64,000 bases of DNA, from contig JBFGZS010000001.1 of assembly GCA_041586615.1 (NCBI GenBank), forward strand, positions 107,384-171,383, read 5' to 3'. Each line of letters begins with the position of its first letter. Position 1 is the stretch's first letter. The position numbers were made by a program, and so were the translations under genes. Source of the stretch: Motiliproteus sp041586615. GTDB lineage: Bacteria > Pseudomonadota > Gammaproteobacteria > Pseudomonadales > Balneatricaceae. The notes beneath the pieces are model-generated. The model did not search any database and was not told the DNA's origin. It saw only the letters and a list, made by a program, of their open reading frames with translations. This document shows, piece by piece, positions 36,286 through 44,328 of this stretch.

Positions 36286-37626
36286 TCAGACAAGCCCTTC
36301 GCGCTTACGTGGCAAAAAGATATGCGCCTTCAGCCCCCCCAGCTCGGAACTATAAAGATCAAATCGCCCTTCATATTGGCGCACAATCTCGCTGACGATA
36401 CTCAACCCCAGCCCGTGACCATCCTTGCTCTCATCCAGGCGCTCTCCGCGATCAAGGAGATGTTCGCGCTTGACCGGATCGATCCCAGGCCCATCATCTT
36501 CGATACAGAGCTCAAGACAGCGATCATCCATCGCCCCCACTATCCGCACCTGTGAAACAGCCCATTTACAGGCGTTGTCCATCAGGTTACCCAATAACTC
36601 AACCAGATCATCCCGCTCACCAGGGAAAAACGTCTGACTGTTCACATCCGTACGAATCGTCAGGTTGCGATCGCGGTGGATAGCCAGCATCGTACGCTGC
36701 AGTTTTTCTAGCTCTTCCTGTATAAAGATACGCTGTCCAGGCAGTGCCGTACCGCAGATTCGTGCCCGCGTAAGCTCCCGCTCCATCAACGCGCGCAACC
36801 GTAACGACTGCTGGCGCAGCGCTTCGGCATCGGCGGGGCAGCGATCGGCCAGCTTTTCGATCTGTCGGTCGATGACCGTCAGCGGCGTCTTGGCGGCATG
36901 CGCCAGATTGCCGACCGCATTGCGCGAGCGTTGCAAGCGCAGCTCCATGCTCTGCACCAAATAGTTGATCTCGTTGACCAACGGCTCAATCTCGCTCACC
37001 GACGACTCCGGCAGCTGACGAATCTCGCCACGCTTTAATTGCACGATATCCAGGGCGACACGTCGCAACGAGGCCAATCCTCCACGAATGATCATGACCT
37101 GCGCCAATAACATGAGCACCAGAAACAAAACACCCAGGGCGATCGTCATACCGCTGAGCCGCGCCAAGTCATGACGTATTCCCGCAATATCCTCTGCTAC
37201 AACAATGTGCAGGTAGCGTCCCTGCTTCACATACGCTTCTTCACGCACCAGCCAGGGCTCGCCATTCTGCATAACCGCCGTGATACGGTTTTTACCGGCG
37301 GGAAGGGTTGAGCCGGAAGGGATCTGTCCATCCCATAACGACCGCGAATAGACCCAGGGACCCGAGTCAATTCGATACTGGAAGTAATAACCTGACATTG
37401 GTCGCATATACGTGGGGGAGATATAACGGCCATCCAGGGTCCACGCGTCCTCCTGACCCGGACCGACTGCCTTCAGCAACAGGAAGCTCTCGTGACTCAG
37501 CCGGGCCGCAACAAAATCATACGCGACCTGGCGCAGGAACCATCCCTGCAGCAGCCACAACAGCACAAACACACTCAGGGTAAGCGCAACAAAGGGAAAG
37601 CTTAGACGAGCCCGAATTGATTTCAC
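36286..37626 (-). CDS. Sensor histidine kinase (PhoQ/BqsS-like)
   Basis: A 446-residue kinase: TM1 about 8-30, a periplasmic sensor of about 125 residues (31-158), TM2 about 160-180, HAMP, a dimerisation domain with the phospho-His in LAHAAKTPL (about 243), and an ATPase domain with N box DNACKWA, G1 DDGPGIDP and G2 HGLGLSI. It overlaps the response regulator gene by 4 nt (ATGA), so the pair is translationally coupled. With a PepSY gene in front, the arrangement resembles the Pseudomonas bqs/car system (Fe(II) or Ca2+ response), but the signal cannot be read from sequence. Confidence 0.92.
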   Translation of the reverse strand: MKSIRARLSFPFVALTLSVFVLLWLLQGWFLRQVAYDFVAARLSHESFLLLKAVGPGQEDAWTLDGRYISPTYMRPMSGYYFQYRIDSGPWVYSRSLWDGQIPSGSTLPAGKNRITAVMQNGEPWLVREEAYVKQGRYLHIVVAEDIAGIRHDLARLSGMTIALGVLFLVLMLLAQVMIIRGGLASLRRVALDIVQLKRGEIRQLPESSVSEIEPLVNEINYLVQSMELRLQRSRNAVGNLAHAAKTPLTVIDRQIEKLADRCPADAEALRQQSLRLRALMERELTRARICGTALPGQRIFIQEELEKLQRTMLAIHRDRNLTIRTDVNSQTFFPGERDDLVELLGNLMDNACKWAVSQVRIVGAMDDRCLELCIEDDGPGIDPVKREHLLDRGERLDESKDGHGLGLSIVSEIVRQYEGRFDLYSSELGGLKAHIFLPRKREGLV

Positions 37627-38300
37627 GAGAGGTCCGGATAATGCTCAACCAACACATAACCCTGGCCGCGGCGCGTGGCTATACGATCATGGCCAATTTT
37701 CTTGCGCAGCATTTTGATATACGCCTCGATGACATTACTGTCATTGTCCGTCCCTTCGTCATAGAGGTGTTCGACCAGCTGCAATTTGGAGAGAACCCGA
37801 CCCGGGTTATGCATAAAGTAGCGCAACAAACGGTATTCACGCCCCGTGAGAACAATACGCTCATTATCACCGACCTGAACGGCCTGGGACTTTTCGTCCA
37901 ACTGCAGGCCTGCTACCGACAACGGAGTCGCAGGCAGCCGATTCGCACGCCGCAGCAACGCGGTAATACGCGCGAGCAATTCTTCGGTATGAAAGGGCTT
38001 ACAGAGGTAGTCATCCGCGCCTGCTTCAAAGCCATCGACCCGCTGCTGCCAGGCCGAGCGCGCCGTCAGTATCAATGTAGGGACGTTATTTCCCTGCTTG
38101 CGCCAGTTCGTAAGCACGTCCATACCCGGGCGCCCGGGCAATCCGAGGTCAAGGACCACCATATCGTAAATCGCTTCACGCCCAAGCGCCTCACCGTCGA
38201 TACCATTATTAGCGACATCAACGGCATAACCACCACGCTCAAGTTCTGTTTTCAACTCCGGCCCAAGAACAGGGTCGTCTTCAACGAGAAGGATCCGCAT
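37623..38300 (-). CDS. OmpR-family response regulator
   Basis: A 225-residue regulator. The receiver (1-115) has the acidic pair in VEDD, phospho-Asp in VVLDLGLPG (about 51), TAR and CKPF; the winged-helix DNA-binding domain follows (about 130-220; LTGREYRLLRYF, NVIEAYIKMLRKKI, RRGQGYVL). The start at 38300 gives the canonical MRILLVEDD; the open frame extends to 38351 but that part is not conserved. It overlaps the PepSY gene by 20 nt and the kinase gene by 4 nt: a tight three-gene operon. Confidence 0.94.
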   Translation of the reverse strand: MRILLVEDDPVLGPELKTELERGGYAVDVANNGIDGEALGREAIYDMVVLDLGLPGRPGMDVLTNWRKQGNNVPTLILTARSAWQQRVDGFEAGADDYLCKPFHTEELLARITALLRRANRLPATPLSVAGLQLDEKSQAVQVGDNERIVLTGREYRLLRYFMHNPGRVLSKLQLVEHLYDEGTDNDSNVIEAYIKMLRKKIGHDRIATRRGQGYVLVEHYPDLS

Positions 38301-38652
38301 CGAACCATCCATTATAAAAATCAGGCAACAATCGTCCATCACGCGCATCAATATACAGGGTTCGCATTACCCCATCGACACCCAACACGTCTATTTCATA
38401 AATAAACTCACGCTCCCCTTTCAACAACAGGGCGTCCAGTATCGTCCCCGTAGACAAGCGCTCGTTTCGGTAAACCAGGTCTGCCATTGACAAGATATCG
38501 CCTTTGACAACCAGCTTCCGGCACTCTTTTGCGTCCAACATTTCATAGCTATTGGACGACCACGATAATCCAGGAAGTATTAAAACGCTCCACAGCATCG
38601 CCGCCATACATGTCGTCCAGCGAAACCTGTTAAAGACGGATCGAGCAGACAT
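38281..38652 (-). CDS. PepSY-like exported protein (first of two)
   Basis: A 123-residue protein with a signal peptide or membrane anchor (about 12-33) and a PepSY-like domain: LSMADLVYRNERLSTGTILDALLLKGEREFIYEIDVLGVDGVMRTLYIDARDGRLL. GAGGTGG lies 4 bp before the ATG. It is the first gene of an operon with a two-component system, which suggests that it modulates the sensor in the periplasm. A paralogue lies at 39437-39772. Confidence 0.85.
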   Translation of the reverse strand: MSARSVFNRFRWTTCMAAMLWSVLILPGLSWSSNSYEMLDAKECRKLVVKGDILSMADLVYRNERLSTGTILDALLLKGEREFIYEIDVLGVDGVMRTLYIDARDGRLLPDFYNGWFDADPSR

Positions 38653-38979
38653 AGGGCCACCTCACCAAATTCATTAAGGAAGGCAACGGGCGCATTGCAG
38701 ACAAGATCATAACCCCAGCCATTAAAGCACAACGTCGGTTAAAACATCTTAATTAATGAGCAATAAAAATCCTTGAAAACACCTATATATCAAGAAGATA
38801 TGAATTCAAGCTAACGAAGATCGGGTGCCTGATAAAATCCGGCCGTCAACATTCGCTCTATACCGCAATACCGGTCTAAGATCCCTCCCCTCTTGATTCC
38901 AATCGATAAGGGGAACCGGTAGGTCGGCGGAACCACGAAACCCCGCCGACACCACAACCCGGTACAGCCATTCAACCGG
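38653..38979. other. Non-coding region upstream of the PepSY/two-component operon
   Basis: The 150 bp next to the PepSY start are A+T-rich and contain spaced TTAA half-sites (38739-38742 and 38749-38752), loosely like binding boxes of OmpR/PmrA-type regulators. Near the other end a stem GTCGGCGG...CCGCCGAC (about 38924-38950) lies downstream of the 38980-39300 gene, without a T tract. No ORF is supported. Confidence 0.4.
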
Positions 38980-39300
38980 TTAACAGCGCTGCTGCACGAG
39001 ACCCATGCCACCTTCAATGGGATGTTCTTCCAAGGCAACAAAGGCCTCGATATTCACACAGTGCGTCTTTGCCAGGCCTGTTTCGACCGGCGCTGCAATG
39101 TAATACCCCGCGGTAGGGTGAGCGGTAAGGTCGGCAGAAAAATCATCAAACTTTACGGGTTGAGTGAGCGCCGCAGTGAATCCCCCCATGATTCCTTCCT
39201 TTGAATGGGACATAATATCACTGTCGTAAGAACCAGCAGCCATAACGCTGGAAGCAAAAAAGGCGGTTGCGATAAGAGATGACTTAATTAATGTTTTCAT
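38980..39300 (-). CDS. Small exported protein, unknown
   Basis: A 106-residue protein with a clear signal peptide (MKTLIKSSLIATAFFASSVMAAG). The mature part has two Cys (KTHC and the C-terminal QRC). No family recognised. GAGG lies about 8 bp before the ATG at 39300, preferred over the open frame from 39339. It stands between the PepSY-kinase operon and a second PepSY gene on the same strand, so a link to that signalling system is possible. Confidence 0.7.
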   Translation of the reverse strand: MKTLIKSSLIATAFFASSVMAAGSYDSDIMSHSKEGIMGGFTAALTQPVKFDDFSADLTAHPTAGYYIAAPVETGLAKTHCVNIEAFVALEEHPIEGGMGLVQQRC

Positions 39301-39436
39301 GATCGGATCCTCAGGGTTGTTTTGGAACACCCCTACCATAGCGAATCAAACTGAAAACAAACTGAAAACGTAACTGAAACAAAGAAAGGCGGCGTAGCAT
39401 TATTGGAACGGTGTTGATGCCGCCCAGGCAAAGACA

Positions 39437-39772
39437 TCATTGCATGAAGTGCGTCACTAACTTTCCACTGCGGGCATCCAAATACAGAAATCTCACCACA
39501 CCCTCGGCGTCTATCAGCTCAATCTCATAGACCAGCGCCCGACTCCCTTTCAGCAAAACCACATCCAGTATCTCGCCAGAGGAAAGGGGCTTCGAGACTT
39601 CGAACAACTGCGGCATGGTCATTATCTGCTTCTGCTTTGCCAGTTCCCGACAGTCCTTGGCACCGAGCTTCTCATAATCATCAGCCAGCACCAGGCTCGC
39701 CGCCAGCAGCGACAACAGCGTACAAACGCTCTGGTAAAAAGCACGATTACCCATACAAAGACCCACATTCAT
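39437..39772 (-). CDS. PepSY-like exported protein (second copy)
   Basis: About 111 residues; signal segment, then DDYEKLGAKDCRELAKQKQIMTMPQLFEVSKPLSSGEILDVVLLKGSRALVYEIELIDAEGVVRFLYLDARSGKLV in its mature part. It is clearly paralogous to the 38281-38652 protein: both share the order xAKxCRxLxxxxxIxxMxxL, LSxGxILDxxLLKGxR, YEIxxxxxxGVxRxLYxDARxGxL. The start is uncertain: a GTG at 39796, the ATG at 39772 used here, or an ATG at 39754; none has a good ribosome binding site. Confidence 0.75.
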   Translation of the reverse strand: MNVGLCMGNRAFYQSVCTLLSLLAASLVLADDYEKLGAKDCRELAKQKQIMTMPQLFEVSKPLSSGEILDVVLLKGSRALVYEIELIDAEGVVRFLYLDARSGKLVTHFMQ

Positions 39773-39918
39773 GAGCAGGAAACAGCAATGACTCACCCCT
39801 TCGGCTTAATCGCGATAGCACTTAACGGACACCATAGACAGGTTACTCTTCCCGTAAACAGGCCCACTTTGCCACCAGCGACAAAAACAATGCCATTCAG
39901 GCATGCCGTACCCACCCG

Positions 39919-40260
39919 TTATCGACAAAAGTAATTCAATACCGTTGAACCCTCTTCCCCCCCGTGGACCACCAGAAAAGCATCGATGCAGCCGCTGGCG
40001 CTATCCATCCCATACAGGATCGCTTCAGACGGTGGCCAACCATAGCGGGGAATTGACATGGTCAATTCCGGTTTACCCAAGGATTCCTGCAATTCATCGT
40101 ACGACTTGCCGGCCCAGACTTTCTGCATCGAGCTTTCCCGAGCCGCGCGCACCGATTCCGCTTTCCCCTTGGCACCGCCATCTGTCGGTTTGAGATCGGC
40201 ACAACCCACGCTGAGCGCGGTGAGCACCATGATACTGAGACCCGCTAAAATTTTTTTCAT
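39919..40260 (-). CDS. Small lipoprotein, BamE/OmlA-like
   Basis: A 113-residue lipoprotein with lipobox LSVGC (Cys about 20). The mature part contains GKSYDELQESLGKPELTMSIPRYGWPPSEAILYG, which resembles the SmpA/OmlA/BamE helix-strand pattern, and ends with two Cys (SGCIDAF, NYFC). The ATG at 40260 with GGGG just upstream is preferred over the longer frame. It follows the cupredoxin gene by 44 bp on the same strand, probably co-transcribed. Confidence 0.72.
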   Translation of the reverse strand: MKKILAGLSIMVLTALSVGCADLKPTDGGAKGKAESVRAARESSMQKVWAGKSYDELQESLGKPELTMSIPRYGWPPSEAILYGMDSASGCIDAFLVVHGGEEGSTVLNYFCR

Positions 40261-40304
40261 CTGCCCCGAACTCCTGTATACCCAATCCTTGAAAGCGGCC
40301 AATG

Positions 40305-40778
40305 CTAAGGCTCGATGGTAAAATAGCCCTCCATACCGTCTTCACGGTGTCCTTCGACACTGCAATATATTTCAAATTCAGACGGCTTAATGGGTACAAA
40401 ATATAGCACGGCCTCAGTCAGTGGGCGCAAGACCAGGCTGTGAATATGCGGGGTATTGACTGTCACACCGCCGGCCGAAACCTCTTTGGCGACCACCGAG
40501 TGAAAGAAACCCAGGTCGACGAGGTCATGGGTCACCCGATCACTGATATTTTTCAGCACCAATTTGTAAGGGCGGTTCTGTTTAAAAACGACGTCATCGG
40601 GGGAAAAGCTGTTGTCATCCAGCGCGACGAATACCTCTTGCGCCGACGCCCAATCGACATGATCCGGCATCCACTCCAGCGTTGGGACATCATGACCCGC
40701 TTCCGCGCTGACTAACGCACTACGCACAAACAAACAAACCAGGAACAGGCCTTGGCATACAAGCCGAAATGACCGCAT
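40305..40778 (-). CDS. Cupredoxin-like periplasmic copper protein
   Basis: A 157-residue protein with a signal peptide (cleavage after LVSAEA, about residue 27) and a cupredoxin beta-sandwich. The likely copper ligands are His in RVTHDLV and the C-terminal Cys-His-Met set in YCSVEGHREDGM, with plastocyanin-like spacing. PSEFEIYCS is the usual strand before the cysteine ligand. It lies near the SCO1 and PCuAC genes (plus strand, 41.9-43.7 kb), which also handle copper. An electron-transfer role is possible; which partner is unknown. Confidence 0.82.
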   Translation of the reverse strand: MRSFRLVCQGLFLVCLFVRSALVSAEAGHDVPTLEWMPDHVDWASAQEVFVALDDNSFSPDDVVFKQNRPYKLVLKNISDRVTHDLVDLGFFHSVVAKEVSAGGVTVNTPHIHSLVLRPLTEAVLYFVPIKPSEFEIYCSVEGHREDGMEGYFTIEP

Positions 40779-41075
40779 AAACCCTCACTGTCGATTCAAA
40801 TCACAACGAAGATCATTATGGCAGAAACCCACACATTGGCCATTGATTCAAATCAGCCAATCCGTGCCCCTCCCTTTGTTTTTTACCCCTCCCCTTCGCG
40901 CCCCCCTTCATGCCCCCGAATGGCGCCTGAAGCCTTCCCCTAGCAGAAAAACGGCGTATAACCCGCAAACTTTCGCGCTTCGCTATCGATCGGGAGCTGT
41001 ATCACACCAGCATTCCCGTTAGAATACTGACTTTTGTTACTTATACCCAACACCGCCCCCAATTATCGAGCCACC

Positions 41076-41933
41076 ATGAACGAACAGATCATCGCTTACC
41101 AGGGGCACGAAGGTGCCTATTCTCACTTGGCCTGTAGCCATGTCCACCCGCAAATGGCCGCGATGGCCTGCCCGTCTTTCTACGATGCCATACTGCAGGT
41201 TGAACAAGGCAACGCCCGATTGGCGATGATCCCCTTGGAAAACTCGACCGCCGGTCGCGTCGAAGAGATCTACCGGCAGATGCCAAAAACCCGGCTGCAT
41301 ATTGTCGGCGAGCATTTTGAACCGGTGAATCATTGCCTGCTGGGGTACCCCGGCAGTACGCTGGACGGCCTGCGTAGCGTGGGCTCCCACCCGCAGGCCT
41401 TGGCCCAGTGCGACGCCTTTATCAAGTCCCATAATCTGCAACCTATCGCCAAGCTGGATACCGCCGGCTCGGCGCTGGAAGTCAGTCAATTACATGACCC
41501 ATCCCATGGCGCTATCGCATCCAGCCTGGCGGCAGAACTGTATGGCCTGGATATTTTACAGCAACATATCCAAGACCTGAGCGGCAATACCACCCGCTTC
41601 CTGATTCTCTCCAAAACCGAATCCATTCCTGCCTATCGACCCGGCGAGCGCTTTATCACCTCGATGATGTTCCGGGTCCGCAACATACCGGCGGCGCTGT
41701 ATAAAGCGCTGGGCGGCTTTGCCACCAACGGCGTTAACCTGGTCAAACTGGAAAGCTACCTGGCCGGGGGCACGCTGCGCGAAAGCTCCTTCCATCTCGA
41801 TGTCGCCGCGCACCCGGCACAGCGTTCCATGCAGCTGACTCTGGAAGAACTTCACTTTTTTGCCCACGAAGTCCGCATCCTCGGCACCTATCCAGCCCAT
41901 CCTTTCCGGGATGACCATGAATTGATCGAGTAG
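41076..41933 (+). CDS. pheA: Prephenate dehydratase (monofunctional)
   Basis: A 285-residue enzyme that converts prephenate to phenylpyruvate in phenylalanine synthesis. The catalytic domain runs about 1-185 (AYQGHEGAYSH at the start, IPLENSTAGRVEE, and the TRF motif in GNTTRFLIL), followed by an ACT regulatory domain (about 200-280; GFATNGVNLVKLESYL). There is no chorismate mutase domain, unlike the E. coli P-protein. I use the ATG at 41076 (MNEQIIAYQG); the frame extends to a TTG at 41034. It ends 4 bp before a copper-related gene and so may head that operon. Confidence 0.94.
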   Translation: MNEQIIAYQGHEGAYSHLACSHVHPQMAAMACPSFYDAILQVEQGNARLAMIPLENSTAGRVEEIYRQMPKTRLHIVGEHFEPVNHCLLGYPGSTLDGLRSVGSHPQALAQCDAFIKSHNLQPIAKLDTAGSALEVSQLHDPSHGAIASSLAAELYGLDILQQHIQDLSGNTTRFLILSKTESIPAYRPGERFITSMMFRVRNIPAALYKALGGFATNGVNLVKLESYLAGGTLRESSFHLDVAAHPAQRSMQLTLEELHFFAHEVRILGTYPAHPFRDDHELIE

Positions 41934-41937
41934 CACC

Positions 41938-42399
41938 ATGACCGCACCGCGAAAAATAGGCACAATGCTGTGGGTCGGCGTCGCGCTGCTGGCCCTCGCC
42001 GCAGCGGGTCTGGCTGCCCGCTCTTACCTGCAACAACCGCCGGCAGGAGCCGTGCTGAGCAGTGACGCCTGCGCGCTCCCGCAACAGCCCTGCCTGGCCA
42101 AAGGCGCGGGACAGCAGATCCTTTTCGCCATCGATTCCCCCTTGTCGAGCCATAGCGATCTGCGGCTACGGGTTGAACTGAGCGGCCTTGAAGCCAACAG
42201 CGTAACCGTCAACTTTGACGGGGCGGATATGTATATGGGTTACAACCGCGTGCTGCTGACGCGCGGCGATGACGGCATTTTCCGGGCAACAACGCCCTTG
42301 CCGGTTTGCGTCACCGGCGAGATGCGGTGGCGAGCGACCGTGCTGGTGACACAGAAAACGACTCAGACCCGTGCCGATTTTTTGTTCACAACACTTTAA
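41938..42399 (+). CDS. Membrane-anchored periplasmic protein, FixH-like
   Basis: A 153-residue protein with one N-terminal membrane segment (about 9-28) and a periplasmic beta-sandwich-like domain with two Cys (SSDACALPQQPC) and the segment VNFDGADMYMGYNRVLLTRGDDGIFRATTPLPVCVTGEMRWRATVLV. The MYMGYN Met-rich motif and the place immediately before SCO1 are typical of FixH-like or cytochrome-oxidase copper-assembly helpers. The assignment rests on context and general pattern rather than a firm signature. Confidence 0.65.
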   Translation: MTAPRKIGTMLWVGVALLALAAAGLAARSYLQQPPAGAVLSSDACALPQQPCLAKGAGQQILFAIDSPLSSHSDLRLRVELSGLEANSVTVNFDGADMYMGYNRVLLTRGDDGIFRATTPLPVCVTGEMRWRATVLVTQKTTQTRADFLFTTL

Positions 42400-42475
42400 C
42401 CTGGCCTGAATGGTTGATATACCCCGCTATTGCGCAGCACCCCACGACTGCGCGAGCAAGAATCGGAGCCTAACC

Positions 42476-43081
42476 ATGCCCAAACGCATCCCACCGATAC
42501 GACACCCGCGGATCTTGGTCGTAATGCTCCTCGTGACGATCGTTGCGGTAAGTTTTTTACTCTGGAAAAACCGCCCAACCCCGTCCAGCGCGCCCTTTTC
42601 AAACCTGGGCGGTGACTTCACCCTGCACAGCCTACAGGGTGCCGTCAGTCTGCATGACTTTCAGGATAAGGCGGTCGTTCTTATGTTTGGCTACACGGCT
42701 TGCCCGGATATTTGTCCCGGCGAACTGGCGACCGTGGCGGCGGCATTGCGTCAATTGCCCGCAGCGGCGCAGCGACAAATCCAGGTGCTGTTTATTAGTG
42801 TTGACCCCGCGCGTGACACCCTTCAGCTCTTGGCTGACTACGTCCAGTACTTCAACCCCCGCTTCATCGGACTCCGCGGTGAAAAAGCGCAGATCGACAC
42901 CCTGGTCCGGCAATACGGCGCATTTTACCGTTTTGTGGCGCTTCCTGACTCCGCGCTGGGCTATGCCGTCGACCACACGGCCCGCCTGTACCTGATCGAC
43001 AAACAGGGCCAACTCAGGGCAACAGCGCCGCACAACACCGCACCGGCGCAACTCGCCGATCAATTGCGCGCGCTGCTTTAA
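42476..43081 (+). CDS. SCO1/SenC-family copper chaperone
   Basis: A 201-residue membrane-anchored thioredoxin-fold protein (TM about 12-30) that inserts copper into the CuA centre of cytochrome oxidase or maintains its thiols. The metal ligands are present: CPDIC (CxxxC) in GYTACPDICPGEL and the distal His in VDHTARLYLID. GGAG precedes the ATG at 42476; the longer frame from 42410 lacks conservation. Confidence 0.93.
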   Translation: MPKRIPPIRHPRILVVMLLVTIVAVSFLLWKNRPTPSSAPFSNLGGDFTLHSLQGAVSLHDFQDKAVVLMFGYTACPDICPGELATVAAALRQLPAAAQRQIQVLFISVDPARDTLQLLADYVQYFNPRFIGLRGEKAQIDTLVRQYGAFYRFVALPDSALGYAVDHTARLYLIDKQGQLRATAPHNTAPAQLADQLRALL

Positions 43082-43160
43082 ATATTACAGCACCTGTTGC
43101 CGTCGCTTCTCAGCAACGGACAACAGGACTATTGTGCAAATAGACGACCGGGAGATATGC

Positions 43161-43694
43161 ATGCCTCAGCCCCTACACCTCGCCACAATAGCGTTGATCG
43201 GCCTGCTGCTTGCCGGCTCACTGCACGCGGAGATCCGCGTAGGCCAGCCTTATGTGCGCGCCACGCCGCCGGGAGCAGCCAACAGCGCCGCCTTTATGCT
43301 ATTGCACAATACGGGCACTCAACCGACTCAGCTCGTGGGGGCGCGCAGCAGCGCCACACATACGGAACTGCACAGGCATATGATGAACGGCACGCGTATG
43401 CAGATGCGGCCTGTCAATACGATGATGATCCCGGCGGGAGGCAAGGTCGAACTCAAGCCCGGCGGCTATCATCTGATGCTTTTGGGCTTGAGCGGCCCGC
43501 TGCGCCGCGGAGAGTCGGTCGAGATGCACTTAAACTTCGACAACCAGCCGCCGCTCTCACTGACCATTCCGGTCCTGCCTATCGGCGTTACGCCACAACA
43601 ACCGGATAGGCAACACCACGGTGCGGAACCGATGCCGCACGCTGAGCACAGGCAGCGGACGATGCCGTCAATGAACCACAACCATCAACACTGA
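43161..43694 (+). CDS. PCu(A)C-family periplasmic copper chaperone
   Basis: A 177-residue protein with a signal peptide (cleavage near SLHAEI) and the DUF461 copper-binding fold: VRATPPGAANSAAFM, THTELHRHMMNGTRMQMRPV, and GGYHLMLLGL supply the H-M-H-M ligands. The C-terminus is an extra His/Met-rich tail (about 150-177) that may bind further copper. GGGAG precedes the ATG at 43161. It follows SCO1 by 79 bp; PCuAC and SCO proteins act together in loading cytochrome oxidase. Confidence 0.93.
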   Translation: MPQPLHLATIALIGLLLAGSLHAEIRVGQPYVRATPPGAANSAAFMLLHNTGTQPTQLVGARSSATHTELHRHMMNGTRMQMRPVNTMMIPAGGKVELKPGGYHLMLLGLSGPLRRGESVEMHLNFDNQPPLSLTIPVLPIGVTPQQPDRQHHGAEPMPHAEHRQRTMPSMNHNHQH

Positions 43695-43727
43695 CCCCAC
43701 GCCGCGGTCCTGTTCTGCTCGGTACTG

Positions 43728-43782
43728 TTCAGTTCAGTTCAGTTCAGTTCAGTGCGGTGCGGTGCGGTGCGGTGCGGTGCGG
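43728..43782. repeat. Composite pentamer array, TTCAG x5 + TGCGG x6
   Basis: Five exact TTCAG units (43728-43752) change at once into six exact TGCGG units (43753-43782), keeping the 5-bp period. It lies between the convergent ends of the PCuAC gene and epmC, ending 7 bp before the epmC stop. Confidence 0.95.
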
Positions 43783-43788
43783 TGCTTA

Positions 43789-44328
43789 TTAGAGGTCGTC
43801 GAGAGAGAAATCTTCCCTCTGCGGCAGCGGCTGATCAAATTCAGCGACCAGTGCTTCCACCAACAACGCTGGACGTTCGGGTAATCCCGCCTGGAGGTAG
43901 GTCCTGACCTGTTGTGTCACGCCGCGTTTGAACCATTGACCATCGCCAGCCTCACCCTGCGTATTATCGGCACTGATATGAAAACGGTGACCGCAGGCCC
44001 GGGAGAAAATCCATTCCAGCGCCTGAGGCTTGATCTCTACCCGTTCAAATTCGGCCTGCTCGGCTGCGCTGCGGCCATCGGGTCGATACCAGTAACCAAA
44101 ATCTTCCAGAAGTCGACGCTCGGCACCCGCCAAACACCAATGACTGACCTCGTGCAAGGCGCTGGAAAAATAGCCATGGGCAAACAGAATACGATGCTGC
44201 GGCGATTGCAAATCCGCCGGTAAATACACCGGCTCATCTGCGCCCCTGACCAGCAGCGTGTTGTAGCGGGGCTGAAACAATCCGTTAAACAGGCGGATCA
44301 GACGATCACAGTCCTGATCGGCGGGCAT
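43789..44328 (-). CDS. epmC: Elongation factor P hydroxylase EpmC
   Basis: A 179-residue enzyme (E. coli YfcM 182) that hydroxylates the lysylated lysine of EF-P. Motifs: LVRGADEPVYLPAD, the metal site HEVSHWC (HExxH) and the following DFGYWYRPDGR and VEIKPQALEW. I choose the ATG at 44328, whose A overlaps the last base of the upstream TGA stop (TGATG), a typical coupling arrangement; the open frame goes on to 44361 without conservation. epmA, epmB and efp are not in the window. Confidence 0.93.
   Translation of the reverse strand: MPADQDCDRLIRLFNGLFQPRYNTLLVRGADEPVYLPADLQSPQHRILFAHGYFSSALHEVSHWCLAGAERRLLEDFGYWYRPDGRSAAEQAEFERVEIKPQALEWIFSRACGHRFHISADNTQGEAGDGQWFKRGVTQQVRTYLQAGLPERPALLVEALVAEFDQPLPQREDFSLDDL

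Noticed and set aside
38739..38752. PmrA/PhoP-type direct-repeat operator (TTAA half-sites)
   Set aside because: The half-site spacing is 10 bp, not the 11 bp expected, and the region is A+T-rich, so chance is likely.
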